Notes: a model not told the origin generated them from the sequence alone. 64,000 bases of DNA from Sedimenticola sp. (GCA_026992075.1 JALXAM010000047.1:1-64000), one strand, 5' to 3'; positions 9,488 to 18,292 are shown, counted from the first letter of the stretch. A program made the numbers and translations.

Positions 9488-9532
9488 TTGATCGCCATCA
9501 AATACCCCAGGATCTGCATTGACTATTATCAA
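9488..9532 (+). promoter_or_regulatory. FNR/DNR-type promoter of the hemerythrin-like gene
   Basis: A perfect FNR box, TTGAT-CGCC-ATCAA, lies at 9488-9501. A second site, TTGAC-TATT-ATCAA, lies at 9519-9532; on the other strand it reads TTGAT-AATA-GTCAA, the form used by DNR/NnrR nitric-oxide regulators. A -10-like TATTAT at 9524-9529 sits inside the second site. If transcription starts about seven bases after it, the first box is centred near -41.5, the class II activator position. The centres are 31 bp apart. The rest of 9396-9662 shows no gene. Confidence 0.72.
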
Positions 9533-9662
9533 TGCAGGACGCATCGCCGTTCGAGGCCACCAACAACAAAAGCAACGGCCTGTTCAGACCACTTTTTGAA
9601 TGCCCCCAGGAAGCCTTCCTCAAGAAGCAGGATGACACCGACGGGAGCTGGAGGATGAAATC

Positions 9663-10109
9663 ATGCTGACCTTTGAACAACTCAATGCACAGAACGATCG
9701 CATCACCGAACTGACCAACGTGCTTTCCAAGCTGCTCTCCGACCGGCAGCTGTGCGATTCGAGCATCACCTGCGACCTCTTCTACCAGTACGTGGACGAG
9801 GTGAAGAAGCACCTGGAGATCACCGATCGCAAACTCTACACGCCGCTGCTCACCAGTGGCGACACCCGTATGGTGAACGTGGCCAACCGGTTCATGGGCG
9901 GTTCCAAGGAGATCCGGCGCATCTTCAACGCCTTCTTGAAAAAATGGTGCGACCCGAAACACCATGCGCTCAAGGTGGCCAACTTCGAGGAGTTCTCCCA
10001 GGCCACCGACGAGATGTTTGGCATGGTACTGGATCGCATCCAGGACGAGGTGGAGCATCTCTATCCGTTGTTGCGGGAGGTGCGGGGCGACAACCTGCGC
10101 GCCGCCTGA
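9663..10109 (+). CDS. Hemerythrin-like (HHE) domain protein
   Basis: 148 residues, all helical, with the hemerythrin-like phrase YVDEVKKHLEITDRKLYTPLL and a C-terminal DRIQDEVEHLYPLLREV. Candidate iron ligands are His50, His100/101 and His132 with nearby acids; that is fewer histidines than in canonical diiron hemerythrins, so the site may be degenerate. Small bacterial hemerythrins bind oxygen or nitric oxide or protect against nitrosative stress. The paired FNR/DNR-type boxes upstream support induction under low oxygen or nitric oxide. A strong terminator follows. Confidence 0.75.
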   Translation: MLTFEQLNAQNDRITELTNVLSKLLSDRQLCDSSITCDLFYQYVDEVKKHLEITDRKLYTPLLTSGDTRMVNVANRFMGGSKEIRRIFNAFLKKWCDPKHHALKVANFEEFSQATDEMFGMVLDRIQDEVEHLYPLLREVRGDNLRAA

Positions 10110-10136
10110 GCAACCATTCACGAAGGGGGGAGGAAA

Positions 10137-10170
10137 GGGGCGACGGCCTGCAGGCCGCCGCCCCTTTTCT
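10137..10170 (+). terminator. Rho-independent terminator after the hemerythrin-like gene
   Basis: A GC-rich stem (GGGGC..GGCC against GGCC..GCCCC) with a TGCA loop is followed by TTTTCTTTCTC. It lies 27 bases after the stop. Confidence 0.88.
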
Positions 10171-10182
10171 TTCTCTCTCCCT

Positions 10183-10250
10183 GGGATCTCGAAAAATTGT
10201 CATCCAGGCAATTTTTTTTCACGCAAACCAAATATTTTGGAACACCCTTC
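10183..10250. repeat. Partial, diverged copy of the 155-bp structured repeat
   Basis: Matches the first ~50 bases of the repeats at 1021 and 1176, including the CTCGAAAAATTG start and the first hairpin, whose one changed base pair would be a G-U wobble in RNA. The later hairpins are missing. It follows directly on the hemerythrin terminator. Confidence 0.7.
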
Positions 10251-10308
10251 TGCCACTCCGCAGGAAAAGGTATGCTGACCCGGCGTCCTACCCGACCCCG
10301 GAAGCGAA

Positions 10309-11292
10309 ATGAACCCCCAGCCAGCCCCACCCTTTTACCAGGTCGACGACCACACCTGGTGCATCGACACCGGCCTCTACCGGGCGGGACATACCGCCTG
10401 CTACCTTCTGCGCAGTGGCGATGAGCTGGCCTTCGTGGACTGCGGCGCCACCACCAGCCTGCCCCGCCTGCTGGAAGTGCTGGAAAGCCTGGGGCTGACG
10501 CCGGAACAGGTGCGGTACATCCTCCCCACCCATGTTCACCTGGATCACGCCGGAGGCGCGGGCGCCCTGCTGGCCGCCTGCCCCAACGCCCTGCTCGCCA
10601 CCCATCACAAAGGGCTGCCTCATCTCATCGATCCGCAGAAACTGCAGCAGGGCGCCATGGCGGTCTACGGTGAAAACGCATTCCACTCCCTGTTCGGAGA
10701 GCTGGTCCCCGCGCCGGAGAACCGTTGCCGGGCCTTGTGGCAAGGGGAGCAGCTGCCGCTGGGCTCCACCGAGATCGCCTTCCTGGAGACCCCGGGCCAC
10801 GCCAACCACCACGGCTGTTTCCACCATTCCCCCACCGGCAACCTCTTCACCGGCGACACCTTCGGTCTGCGCTACCCGAAACTGGACCACCATGAAGAGC
10901 CCTTCCTGCTGGCTACCACCACGCCGGTGGCCTTCGATCCGGAAGTCTGGTCGGACTCCCTGGAACGGATGATGGCGCTGCAGCCTGAACGGGCCTGCCT
11001 CACCCATTTCGGACCATTGGAAGAGCCGGCGCGCTGGGTATCCCGGCTGCGCGACAGCCTCGATCTGCACGTCCGGGTCGCCCTGGAGGAAGAGCCCAAT
11101 CCGCCGGAGGGACGGGGGAAGCGGCTGCGGGAGGCCCTGGAGCGGCGGATTCTGCAGGCACTTAAGAAACACCAACCGTCACTGCCGATGGATGCGGCCA
11201 GACGACTGCTGGAGATCGACCTGGAGCTCAATGCCCAGGGCCTGGCGGTATGGCTTGCACGCCGCGCCCGGAAACGACAAAAGACGATATAA
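10309..11292 (+). CDS. MBL-fold metallo-hydrolase
   Basis: 327 residues with the metallo-beta-lactamase zinc motif THVHLDHAGG (His75, His77, Asp79, His80), a third metal site in TPGHANHHGCF and the bridging Asp in LFTGDTFGLRY. The second half (from about residue 215) is helical and carries an extra C-terminal segment. The fold covers glyoxalase II-like thioesterases, persulfide dioxygenases and other hydrolases; the substrate cannot be told from sequence. It is followed closely by DAHP synthase. Confidence 0.85.
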   Translation: MNPQPAPPFYQVDDHTWCIDTGLYRAGHTACYLLRSGDELAFVDCGATTSLPRLLEVLESLGLTPEQVRYILPTHVHLDHAGGAGALLAACPNALLATHHKGLPHLIDPQKLQQGAMAVYGENAFHSLFGELVPAPENRCRALWQGEQLPLGSTEIAFLETPGHANHHGCFHHSPTGNLFTGDTFGLRYPKLDHHEEPFLLATTTPVAFDPEVWSDSLERMMALQPERACLTHFGPLEEPARWVSRLRDSLDLHVRVALEEEPNPPEGRGKRLREALERRILQALKKHQPSLPMDAARRLLEIDLELNAQGLAVWLARRARKRQKTI

Positions 11293-11306
11293 TGAGTGGC
11301 TCACTC
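11288..11306 (+). promoter_or_regulatory. Possible -10 box and small operator ahead of DAHP synthase
   Basis: A perfect TATAAT at 11288-11293 overlaps the end of the MBL gene and is followed at once by the palindrome GAGTG-GCT-CACTC (11294-11306). No good -35 hexamer is seen at the right spacing, so the promoter is tentative. Confidence 0.35.
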
Positions 11307-11320
11307 GAATCTTCACGCCC

Positions 11321-12388
11321 ATGAGCCAGATGCCACAGTACCCCACCGACGATCTGCGCATCCGTGCCATCAAGGAGGTGGTGCCGCCGTGCGTCCTGCA
11401 CGAACGCTATCCCATCACGGAAGAGGCGGCCAGGACGGTGTTCGAAGCGCGTCAGCAGATCCACCGCATCCTCCACGGAGAGGACGACCGCCTGCTGGTG
11501 GTGATCGGCCCCTGCTCCATTCACGATCCAGACGCGGCCCTGGACTATGCCTCCAGGCTGAAGGAACAGCGCGACCGCCTGGCCGAGGATCTGCTCATCG
11601 TCATGCGGGTCTACTTCGAGAAACCGCGCACCACCGTGGGCTGGAAGGGCCTGATCAACGACCCCAACCTGGACGAATCCTTCGAGATCAACAAGGGACT
11701 GGAGCTGGCGCGCAAGCTGCTGCTGGACATCAACGGCATGGGGCTGCCCACGGGCACCGAGTTCCTCGACCTCATCTCGCCCCAGTACATCGCTGATCTC
11801 ATCGCCTGGGGGGCCATCGGCGCCCGCACCACCGAAAGCCAGGGACACCGGGAGCTGGCCTCCGGCCTCTCCTGCCCGGTGGGCTTCAAGAACGGCACCG
11901 ACGGTACCATGCGGGTGGCGGTGGATGCCATCCGCGCCGCCGAGCGCCCGCATGTCTTCATGTCCATGACCAAAGAGGGGCATTCGGCCATCTTCTCCAC
12001 CACCGGCAACAACGACACCCACATCATCCTGCGGGGAGGCCAGCGCCCCAACTACGACGCCGAATCGGTGAACATCGCCGCCGAGGAGATGGAAAAGGCT
12101 GGGCTGACCCCCCGGCTGATGATCGACTTCAGCCATGCCAACAGCCGCAAGCAGCATGAGAAACAGCTGCAGGTGGGCCACGACGTGGCGGGACAGATCG
12201 CGCGGGGCGACATGCGCATCATCGGCGCCATGATCGAGAGCCACCTGGTGGGCGGCCGGCAGGACCTGGTACCCGGCAAACCCCTGGTCTATGGCCAGAG
12301 CATCACCGATGCCTGCCTCGCCTGGGAGGACAGCGTGCCGTTGCTGGAAGAGCTGGCGGAAGCGGTACGGCAGCGGCGCGCGGGATGA
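11321..12388 (+). CDS. 3-deoxy-7-phosphoheptulonate (DAHP) synthase, class I
   Basis: 355 residues, the usual length for AroF/AroG/AroH type enzymes, which condense phosphoenolpyruvate and erythrose 4-phosphate in the first step of aromatic amino acid synthesis. Landmarks are VVIGPCSIHDP (Cys65, metal ligand), MRVYFEKPRTTVGWKGLINDP, IGARTTESQGHRELASGLS, VGFKNGTDG and IDFSHANSRK. The start at 11321 is the ATG nearest the promoter-like TATAAT. Which feedback class it belongs to cannot be read from the sequence alone. Confidence 0.94.
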   Translation: MSQMPQYPTDDLRIRAIKEVVPPCVLHERYPITEEAARTVFEARQQIHRILHGEDDRLLVVIGPCSIHDPDAALDYASRLKEQRDRLAEDLLIVMRVYFEKPRTTVGWKGLINDPNLDESFEINKGLELARKLLLDINGMGLPTGTEFLDLISPQYIADLIAWGAIGARTTESQGHRELASGLSCPVGFKNGTDGTMRVAVDAIRAAERPHVFMSMTKEGHSAIFSTTGNNDTHIILRGGQRPNYDAESVNIAAEEMEKAGLTPRLMIDFSHANSRKQHEKQLQVGHDVAGQIARGDMRIIGAMIESHLVGGRQDLVPGKPLVYGQSITDACLAWEDSVPLLEELAEAVRQRRAG

Positions 12389-12395
12389 CGATCCT

Positions 12396-12420
12396 CTCCC
12401 CCTCCCACGGGAAGGGGGAG
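12396..12420. terminator. Hairpin between convergent genes
   Basis: A seven-base stem CTCCCCC/GGGGGAG with an 11-base loop lies just after the DAHP synthase stop. There is no clear T run, so termination is only a possibility; the sequence also resembles the dispersed CTCTCCC-type repeats elsewhere in the window. Confidence 0.35.
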
Positions 12421-12439
12421 GAAGCCAAAAAAGCCTCTG

Positions 12440-12889
12440 TTACATTTCCTCGAACCCGGCCTTGCGAAACCACTCGCTGGCCTTTTCCGGGTCGGCCTCC
12501 ACGCCATTACCCTCCCGATACATCATGCCCAGGGTGGTCATGGATCCCTGCAACCCCTGTTCGGCGGCCCTCTCGAACCAGTGCACCGCCTTTTCCGGAT
12601 TCTTCTCCGCGCACTCCCCTTCCAGGTACATGAAAGCCAGCCCATGCTGCGCCAGGGCGTGACCCGACTCGGCGGCGGCTTTCATGTATTTGTAGGCCAT
12701 GAGGGGGTTCGCCACCATGCCCAGCCCGTTCTGTGCCATGATGGCCACCCGGTACTGAGCCTCCGGATCCCCCGCCTCGGCCAGGGGCTCCAGCAGCTCT
12801 GCTGCCTGCACGAAGTGCTTGGCCTCGAAGGCGGCGATGCCGCTGCCCAGAGCCATTTCCCGGTCCTGTTGTTCACGATCATCGGCCAT
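12440..12889 (-). CDS. Sel1-repeat (SLR/TPR-like) protein
   Basis: 149 residues from the ATG at 12889, with GGAG seven bases upstream. Three or more Sel1-type repeats are visible: AEAGDPEAQYRVAIMAQNG, AESGHALAQHGLAFMYLEG and AEQGLQGSMTTLGMMYREG. There is no signal peptide, so it is probably cytoplasmic. Sel1 proteins act as adaptors in signalling and stress pathways; the partner is unknown. Convergent with DAHP synthase and divergent from slt. Confidence 0.82.
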   Translation of the reverse strand: MADDREQQDREMALGSGIAAFEAKHFVQAAELLEPLAEAGDPEAQYRVAIMAQNGLGMVANPLMAYKYMKAAAESGHALAQHGLAFMYLEGECAEKNPEKAVHWFERAAEQGLQGSMTTLGMMYREGNGVEADPEKASEWFRKAGFEEM

Positions 12890-13019
12890 GTCACATCTCC
12901 ACGAGATTCTGTGTTCTAGACTGAAGGCATTGTAGCTTAGCGCTCTGTCCGCCGAACACGGACTGCCGGCAGGGAAAACCCCAATTGAAGCCGGCGCTTG
13001 CACAACTTAGGGTTGAACC

Positions 13020-15011
13020 ATGGAAAAATTCGACAGGAAAGGGATGGTACTGCTGGGCCCGTTGCTGGGCCTGCTGATCCTGGTTCCTATCGCACGGGCG
13101 GCCGTCGATTCCGCCTATCCACTTCAACAGAAACTGTTCCTGGTGGCGGAGCAGGCGCTGAAGAACCGTCAGCAGGAACAGTTCGAGAAACTGCGGGACG
13201 CCCTGAAAGGCTACCCTCTGCTTCCTTACCTGGATTACCGGGCCCTGTTGCAGAAGCTGGACCAGGCCTCCGCCGAAGAGGTGGCCGACTTTCTCCAGCG
13301 CAACCGGGAGACCCCCCTGGCGCACCGGCTGCGGGTGCGCTGGCTCAATCTCCTGGCGGAGCGCGGCGACTGGAACACCTATCTCCGGTTCTACCAGGAC
13401 GACGGCAACGTGGTACGGCAGTGCCACCATCTGCGCGCGCTCATCGAAATCGGGCGAAAGGAGGCAGCTTTCGCCCGGGTGGAGCCGATCTGGCTGCATG
13501 GGCGCTCCCGTCCCAAGGCCTGCGATCCCGTCTTCCAGGCCTGGCGTGAGGCGGATGGCCTCACCCCCGAGCTGGTCTGGCAAAGGATCGCATTGGCCAT
13601 GGACCTGGGCCAGGTGCGGTTGGTGCGTTATCTCCAAAAGCTGCTGCCGAAGAAGGAACGGCCGCAGGTGGAGCTCTGGTTGAAACTGCGCAAGAAACCC
13701 GAGCTGGCGCTGGAGGAGAAACGACTGCAACGACCCCACGCCATGCGCCAGGCGATGCTCGAATATGCCGTGATTCGCAAGTCGCGCAGCAACCCTCTCG
13801 CCGCCCTCGACCTGTGGCAGAAGCTCCAGGACAAGGGGTTGCTGCCACCCGGCTCGAAAAAGGTGGAGAGCGCTCTGGCCCGGCGCCTGCTGCGCAATGA
13901 AAGTGCCGAGGCCTGGTCCTTTTTCCTGCGGCTTCCCAGTGCAGATACCGATGCCGGCTTGCAGGAGCAGCGGATCCTGGCCGCGCTCTATCGCCAGCGG
14001 TGGGAGCAGGTGCTGGACTGGATTTCACGGCTGCCTCCGGAGCGGCGCTCGCAGAGTCGCTGGCGCTACTGGAAAGCGCGCAGCCTGGAGATGCTGGGAG
14101 AGCGTGGCAGCGCCGAACCGATCTTCCAGGAGCTGGCCAGGGAGCGCGGCTATTACGGCTTCCTGGCCGCCGACCATGTGGGCGCGCCCTATCACCTGGA
14201 GCATCAGCCCACCCCGGTGGACCAGGAACTGCTGGACAGAGTGGCGGGGGAACCGGCCATCCAGCGGGCCCGGGAGCTGGTCTCTCTGGAACGCTGGACG
14301 GACGCCCGCCGTGAGTGGCGCCTGATCACGAGGAAGCTCGACGACGAGGCGATGATGGCGGCAGCCAAGCTGGCGCAGTCCTGGGACTGGCATGATCAAG
14401 CCATCTTCACCCTGGCTCGTACCGGCTACTGGGACGACCTGGAGCTGCGCTTTCCCCTGGAGCACCTTGAAACCGTGGTGAAGCGGGCCGAAGAGCGCAA
14501 CCTGGACGTCTCCTGGGTGTTCGGCGTGATCCGTCAGGAGAGCGCCTTCAATCCCGCGGTACGTTCCGCCGCCGGCGCCTACGGACTGATGCAGTTGATG
14601 CCGGCCACCGCCCGCTACGTTGCGCGAAAATTGCTCAAACAAAAGCGCTCACCCAGCCGGCGAGACCTCACCAGGCCGGAAGTGAATATTCAGCTCGGCA
14701 CCACCTATCTCTCCGACGTGCTCGCGCGGCTGGAACAGAACCCGGTGCTGGCCACGGCAGCCTACAATGCCGGTCCCCACCGCGTCTCACGCTGGCTTCC
14801 CAGGGAACAGCTGCCGGCGGACCTGTGGATCGAACTCATTCCCTTCAAGGAGACCCGTAAATATGTGAAGCGGGTCTTCACCTATGCGGTGATCTACGAC
14901 CATCGTCGCAAGGAAGCGATCGTTCGCCTGTCTCAACGGCTGCAACCCATCAGTGGAGACAGCCCCCAACGCACGGCGCAGAAGCGGCGCAACGCCCGGG
15001 CCACTCTGTAG
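13020..15011 (+). CDS. slt: Soluble lytic murein transglycosylase
   Basis: 663 residues, close to the 645 of E. coli Slt70. A signal anchor/peptide (to about residue 29, LIPLARA-like) is followed by the long alpha-superhelical U and L domains and a C-terminal lysozyme-like domain. The catalytic Glu507 is in VFGVIRQESAFNP, followed by SAAGAYGLMQLMPATARYVA and ATAAYNAGPHRVSRWL. It cleaves peptidoglycan glycan strands to 1,6-anhydromuropeptides in the periplasm. Confidence 0.94.
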   Translation: MEKFDRKGMVLLGPLLGLLILVPIARAAVDSAYPLQQKLFLVAEQALKNRQQEQFEKLRDALKGYPLLPYLDYRALLQKLDQASAEEVADFLQRNRETPLAHRLRVRWLNLLAERGDWNTYLRFYQDDGNVVRQCHHLRALIEIGRKEAAFARVEPIWLHGRSRPKACDPVFQAWREADGLTPELVWQRIALAMDLGQVRLVRYLQKLLPKKERPQVELWLKLRKKPELALEEKRLQRPHAMRQAMLEYAVIRKSRSNPLAALDLWQKLQDKGLLPPGSKKVESALARRLLRNESAEAWSFFLRLPSADTDAGLQEQRILAALYRQRWEQVLDWISRLPPERRSQSRWRYWKARSLEMLGERGSAEPIFQELARERGYYGFLAADHVGAPYHLEHQPTPVDQELLDRVAGEPAIQRARELVSLERWTDARREWRLITRKLDDEAMMAAAKLAQSWDWHDQAIFTLARTGYWDDLELRFPLEHLETVVKRAEERNLDVSWVFGVIRQESAFNPAVRSAAGAYGLMQLMPATARYVARKLLKQKRSPSRRDLTRPEVNIQLGTTYLSDVLARLEQNPVLATAAYNAGPHRVSRWLPREQLPADLWIELIPFKETRKYVKRVFTYAVIYDHRRKEAIVRLSQRLQPISGDSPQRTAQKRRNARATL

Positions 15012-15070
15012 GGCGGCCATCTTCGATCACGCGAATAACGGGAGAAAAAGGAGCCAGAAACGCGCCCGAA

Positions 15071-15481
15071 TCAGGCCACGGTGGCCCGTTCGGTCTTGCC
15101 CTGCATCTGCTGCTGTCGTTCGAGGAAGCCGACGATGCGTTGTTGCTGCAAGGTCTCTTTCGGATCGAATTCACAATCGAAACGGAAGCTGTCCTGGGAA
15201 TAGCGGCGACAGAATACCAGGCGACAGGGCACTTCCACCGGACGCTGCAGCCCCGGCAAGCGGAAGGAGAGCAGAACTCGGATCCCCAGCAGGAACCCGG
15301 GAGCCCGCCTTTCCAGGGGCATGAGCAGGCTGCTGGTGGCGAAATCACAACGGAAGCTCAATCCCTGCTCCGACAGCTGTTCCACCAGCACGGGCCGGGC
15401 GGTGCTGCCGGCCATCTGAAGTTCTCCCCAGAGGGCGGTTTGCAGGCGCAGCCTGCGATGGAGTGGATTCAGGGCTTTCAT
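15071..15481 (-). CDS. PilZ-like domain protein
   Basis: 136 residues with an N-terminal basic stretch (HRRLRLQTALWGELQM) and the PilZ-type LVEQLSEQGLSFRC turn, followed by beta-strands ending in a FRFDCEFD strand. PilZ domains bind cyclic di-GMP through an RxxxR and a D/NxSxxG motif; here the second motif is LSEQG, so binding is uncertain. The start lies 23 bases after the cyclase-like gene, so it is probably the third gene of an rsd-cyclase-PilZ operon. The C-terminus is glutamine-rich. Confidence 0.65.
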   Translation of the reverse strand: MKALNPLHRRLRLQTALWGELQMAGSTARPVLVEQLSEQGLSFRCDFATSSLLMPLERRAPGFLLGIRVLLSFRLPGLQRPVEVPCRLVFCRRYSQDSFRFDCEFDPKETLQQQRIVGFLERQQQMQGKTERATVA

Positions 15482-15504
15482 TGGTCTGCCACCTCGCAGG
15501 AAGG

Positions 15505-17802
15505 TCAGTTCTTTCCAGCCAGCCGGTTGCGAATTTTTCTGGCCAGCTCCGGGGATGCCACCACCTCGTAGAAATGGCGCGCTCCCTCGCCTTCCATGAC
15601 CGCCAGCTCCCTACCGTCCCACATCAGCAGCGGCGCTTCCCGCACCACCAGCCAGCGGGTTTTTCCGGAATCGTCCATGAAACGGCCCACATGGTGCCGG
15701 TGGCCTATCTGACCGCCGCTCTCCTCCACCCTCTTCATCACCAGTTCCTGCCGGAGATGTTCGAAGGCGGGCCTGTCGAGTTCGATTCCATTGACATTGT
15801 AGCGGCGTAATTGCACCTGCTCTGAGACGGGGTTGGCAGATTCCCGGAACAACACCTCCTCCACTCCGGTGGCGGAGAACCCGCTGCCCCGCAACCGCTC
15901 CAGGAACGCCCGCGGCAGATCGGAAGAAGAGAGGCGGTCCGCCCGATGGATGGCGGGCGAGATGGTGATCCGACGTCCTTCATCGAACAGGAAGGTGGGC
16001 GCCCCCTGTTCCCAGGCGATTCCCACCCCGAGTTCCAACTCCGGCAGCCCCTGGTGCCGGTTCTCCCGGTTACGCTCGGCCACCAGGGCTATGAGCTCCT
16101 GGGCCAGGGCGCAGGCACGGGCCACGGGCATCACCGAATCGCCGCCTCCCTCCTCGATGATGAGAATGGCGGCATCCCCCTCGAGAAACACCTTTTCGGC
16201 ACCGAAGTTGCGCAGCAGGCCATTGAGCGGACCGAACAGGTTGTGAGTGAAGTAGGTGGCGGGGTTGATACCGGCCCGGCCGAGCTCGGCGATGAGTTCG
16301 GTGGAGCCCCGCAGATCCGCCTTGAGGATGACATGACCCTGCAGTCGCCGCGGCGAGACGGCCCCCGGAGTGAAATCCTGCAGCAATCCATTCTCCCGCG
16401 AGAGCTGAACATCCTCGCGGCGCTCCAACAGGCGGAAGCCGTCCATGGCACTGTAACCCTCCCAGGCCAGCTTGAGATCCCGCCGCAGCCGGGCAAAGCC
16501 TTCCAGCGATTCGAGCAGCCAGTGCCGCCGGGTGGCCGGAGAGGCCTGCCGCAGCTCCTTGCGGGCCTGGGAGAGGGCGGCATGATAGGCCGGAAGATTG
16601 GGAATCTCCTCCAACCGCTCCAGAGCGGTGATAACCTCCTGTCGGCTGCGCTTGGCCAGCAGGTAATCCAACAGCAGCGAGGGGGTACCACGACGTCCCA
16701 GTTCAGGATAGATCTTGCGCAAACAAAGGCTGGCATAGAGCGGTTCCAACAACCCCTCCCGGTCCAGCGCCCGCTCCACCTCCTCCAGCAGCGCTTTCTG
16801 GAAAGCGGGCCAGCGGGCGTGGCGCCAGGGGCCGGTGCCCCCGCCCTTGCGCTCCCCTCCCAGCAACCGCACCAGGTTGCGGGGACGGTCCAGCCAGCAG
16901 GCGATCCGCTGCTGATATTCCTCGGGAATCATCACCCGGCGCAGGTAGGCCTCCACCTGGGCATAACCGTTCAGCTCCCCCTGATCCTGCCGCACCGGCA
17001 GGGACTTCAATGATTGCACATCCAGCTGTGGTGGCTGCTGCAGGCACTGGGGGGGCAGCCATTCCCGCAAAGGTACCAATACCGCCCGTTCCATCTCCCG
17101 GAACCGCTGAGGATCGAGCAGCACCAGCGGATAGAGTTCCAGAAAGCTTTCCTCGCACCCAAGGTCATCCAGTTGCAACAGTGGGTTGAAGAGCAGCTCT
17201 TCGGCCACCGGCCAGGAAACCGCCAGCAGGCTCTTGCGCCGCTTGCGGGCCACCCGGTCCAGACTGTGGACGATACTCAGTACGTCATGAGCAGCCAGGT
17301 AACGGAGGCGAGATTGGCAACGCCGGAACTGGCGCAGCCGCTCGGCCCGGGCCAGACCGCCGGTTTCCGGCGCCCCAACCCCCATGGCGCCCTCCTCGCC
17401 CTCCCCCCAGGCGCGGATACGGGCGTCGAGGACGAGAAGGATCTGTTTCACCACCGCCAGGTGAAACAGCTGGTAGAGCTCCCGGCGACCCTCGCTGCGG
17501 GCACGTCGGGCGGCCGCCTGGGCCGCAGCGTCATAGGCATCCTGGAAACGATTGGAAGCTTCCAGGGCATTCAGGGCCGGGGCATTGCTGAGCTGCAGCG
17601 TCTGCATGCGCTTGGCGAGACCCAACTCCACCAGGTCGGCGATGCCCTGCTGCAGCTGGTCACCCAGCCAGACATCGATCCGGGCGCCGTCCAGCCCCCG
17701 GGGAAAACTTTCCAGCTTGAGCCGCAGCCGTTTTGGCGGTTTGAGATGTTCCAGGACGAATTCCTTGGAAGGGTGCCAGCCTGTGATGTCCAGTATTCCC
17801 AT
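15505..17802 (-). CDS. Large protein with a divergent class III nucleotide-cyclase-like C-terminal domain
   Basis: 765 residues from the ATG at 17802, seven bases after the rsd-like stop. Residues 1-480 are mostly helical and of no family I know. At 490-560 lies a class III cyclase core: VILKADLRGSTEL (first metal Asp496) and KVFLEGDAAILI (second metal Asp543). Further on, PAIHRADRLS occupies the place of the usual VNxAxRL motif, with His instead of the transition-state Asn but the Arg kept. It could be an active cyclase with altered chemistry, or a nucleotide-sensing pseudo-enzyme. A final ~120 residues follow the domain. Confidence 0.7.
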   Translation of the reverse strand: MGILDITGWHPSKEFVLEHLKPPKRLRLKLESFPRGLDGARIDVWLGDQLQQGIADLVELGLAKRMQTLQLSNAPALNALEASNRFQDAYDAAAQAAARRARSEGRRELYQLFHLAVVKQILLVLDARIRAWGEGEEGAMGVGAPETGGLARAERLRQFRRCQSRLRYLAAHDVLSIVHSLDRVARKRRKSLLAVSWPVAEELLFNPLLQLDDLGCEESFLELYPLVLLDPQRFREMERAVLVPLREWLPPQCLQQPPQLDVQSLKSLPVRQDQGELNGYAQVEAYLRRVMIPEEYQQRIACWLDRPRNLVRLLGGERKGGGTGPWRHARWPAFQKALLEEVERALDREGLLEPLYASLCLRKIYPELGRRGTPSLLLDYLLAKRSRQEVITALERLEEIPNLPAYHAALSQARKELRQASPATRRHWLLESLEGFARLRRDLKLAWEGYSAMDGFRLLERREDVQLSRENGLLQDFTPGAVSPRRLQGHVILKADLRGSTELIAELGRAGINPATYFTHNLFGPLNGLLRNFGAEKVFLEGDAAILIIEEGGGDSVMPVARACALAQELIALVAERNRENRHQGLPELELGVGIAWEQGAPTFLFDEGRRITISPAIHRADRLSSSDLPRAFLERLRGSGFSATGVEEVLFRESANPVSEQVQLRRYNVNGIELDRPAFEHLRQELVMKRVEESGGQIGHRHHVGRFMDDSGKTRWLVVREAPLLMWDGRELAVMEGEGARHFYEVVASPELARKIRNRLAGKN

Positions 17803-17809
17803 GTCCGGC

Positions 17810-18235
17810 TCAAATGGCGGAAATGACCTGGTCCTCGGCGTCGAAGCGATTGGCCAGCATCTCACCCAACCTGGAAAGGTGATGGTCCAGACGCGATAGA
17901 TCCAGTGGATGCTCGCTGGGGTCGTAGCGGTCGTTGAATTCAAGGGAGAGATCGCTGGTCTCGTCCAGAAGGGGTTGCAACCGGACCAGTGTCTCCCTCG
18001 CTCTTTCGGTCCCCCGGGCAGGATCCAGCAACAGCGCCTGCACTTCGAACTGCCAGAGGGAGAGGTAATCCACGAGCAGTTGGCAGAAGCGCTGCAGCAG
18101 CCGCTGACGCACGGCTTCGCTCGCCCCCTCCGCGCCGGCCAGCTCGCAAAAGCGGGAAAGGAGCTGTCCCCGTTCCTGCAGCAACTCCGCCACGGCGTGT
18201 TCCAGAGACCCTTGCATCAGACCGGTTTCACTCAT
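17810..18235 (-). CDS. rsd: Rsd/AlgQ family anti-sigma-70 regulator
   Basis: 141 residues. Two stretches match the Rsd/AlgQ family: LQRFCQLLVDYLSLWQFEVQ and LSRLGEMLANRFDAEDQVI, the latter corresponding to the conserved C-terminal helix. Rsd binds domain 4 of RpoD and shifts RNA polymerase toward alternative sigma factors; AlgQ affects alginate and virulence genes in Pseudomonas. I chose the ATG at 18235; a longer reading to 18337 would cross the divergent promoter. The next gene starts seven bases downstream. Confidence 0.82.
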   Translation of the reverse strand: MSETGLMQGSLEHAVAELLQERGQLLSRFCELAGAEGASEAVRQRLLQRFCQLLVDYLSLWQFEVQALLLDPARGTERARETLVRLQPLLDETSDLSLEFNDRYDPSEHPLDLSRLDHHLSRLGEMLANRFDAEDQVISAI

Positions 18236-18292
18236 GATCTGGTCAATATCCTGTTCCGCTGCTGCCGAGCCTCGGCAACGGGGCAAATACCC

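Noticed and set aside
9286-9544. Short minus-strand frame across 9218-9544
   Set aside because: It runs through a repeat element and regulatory sites and has no protein-like features.
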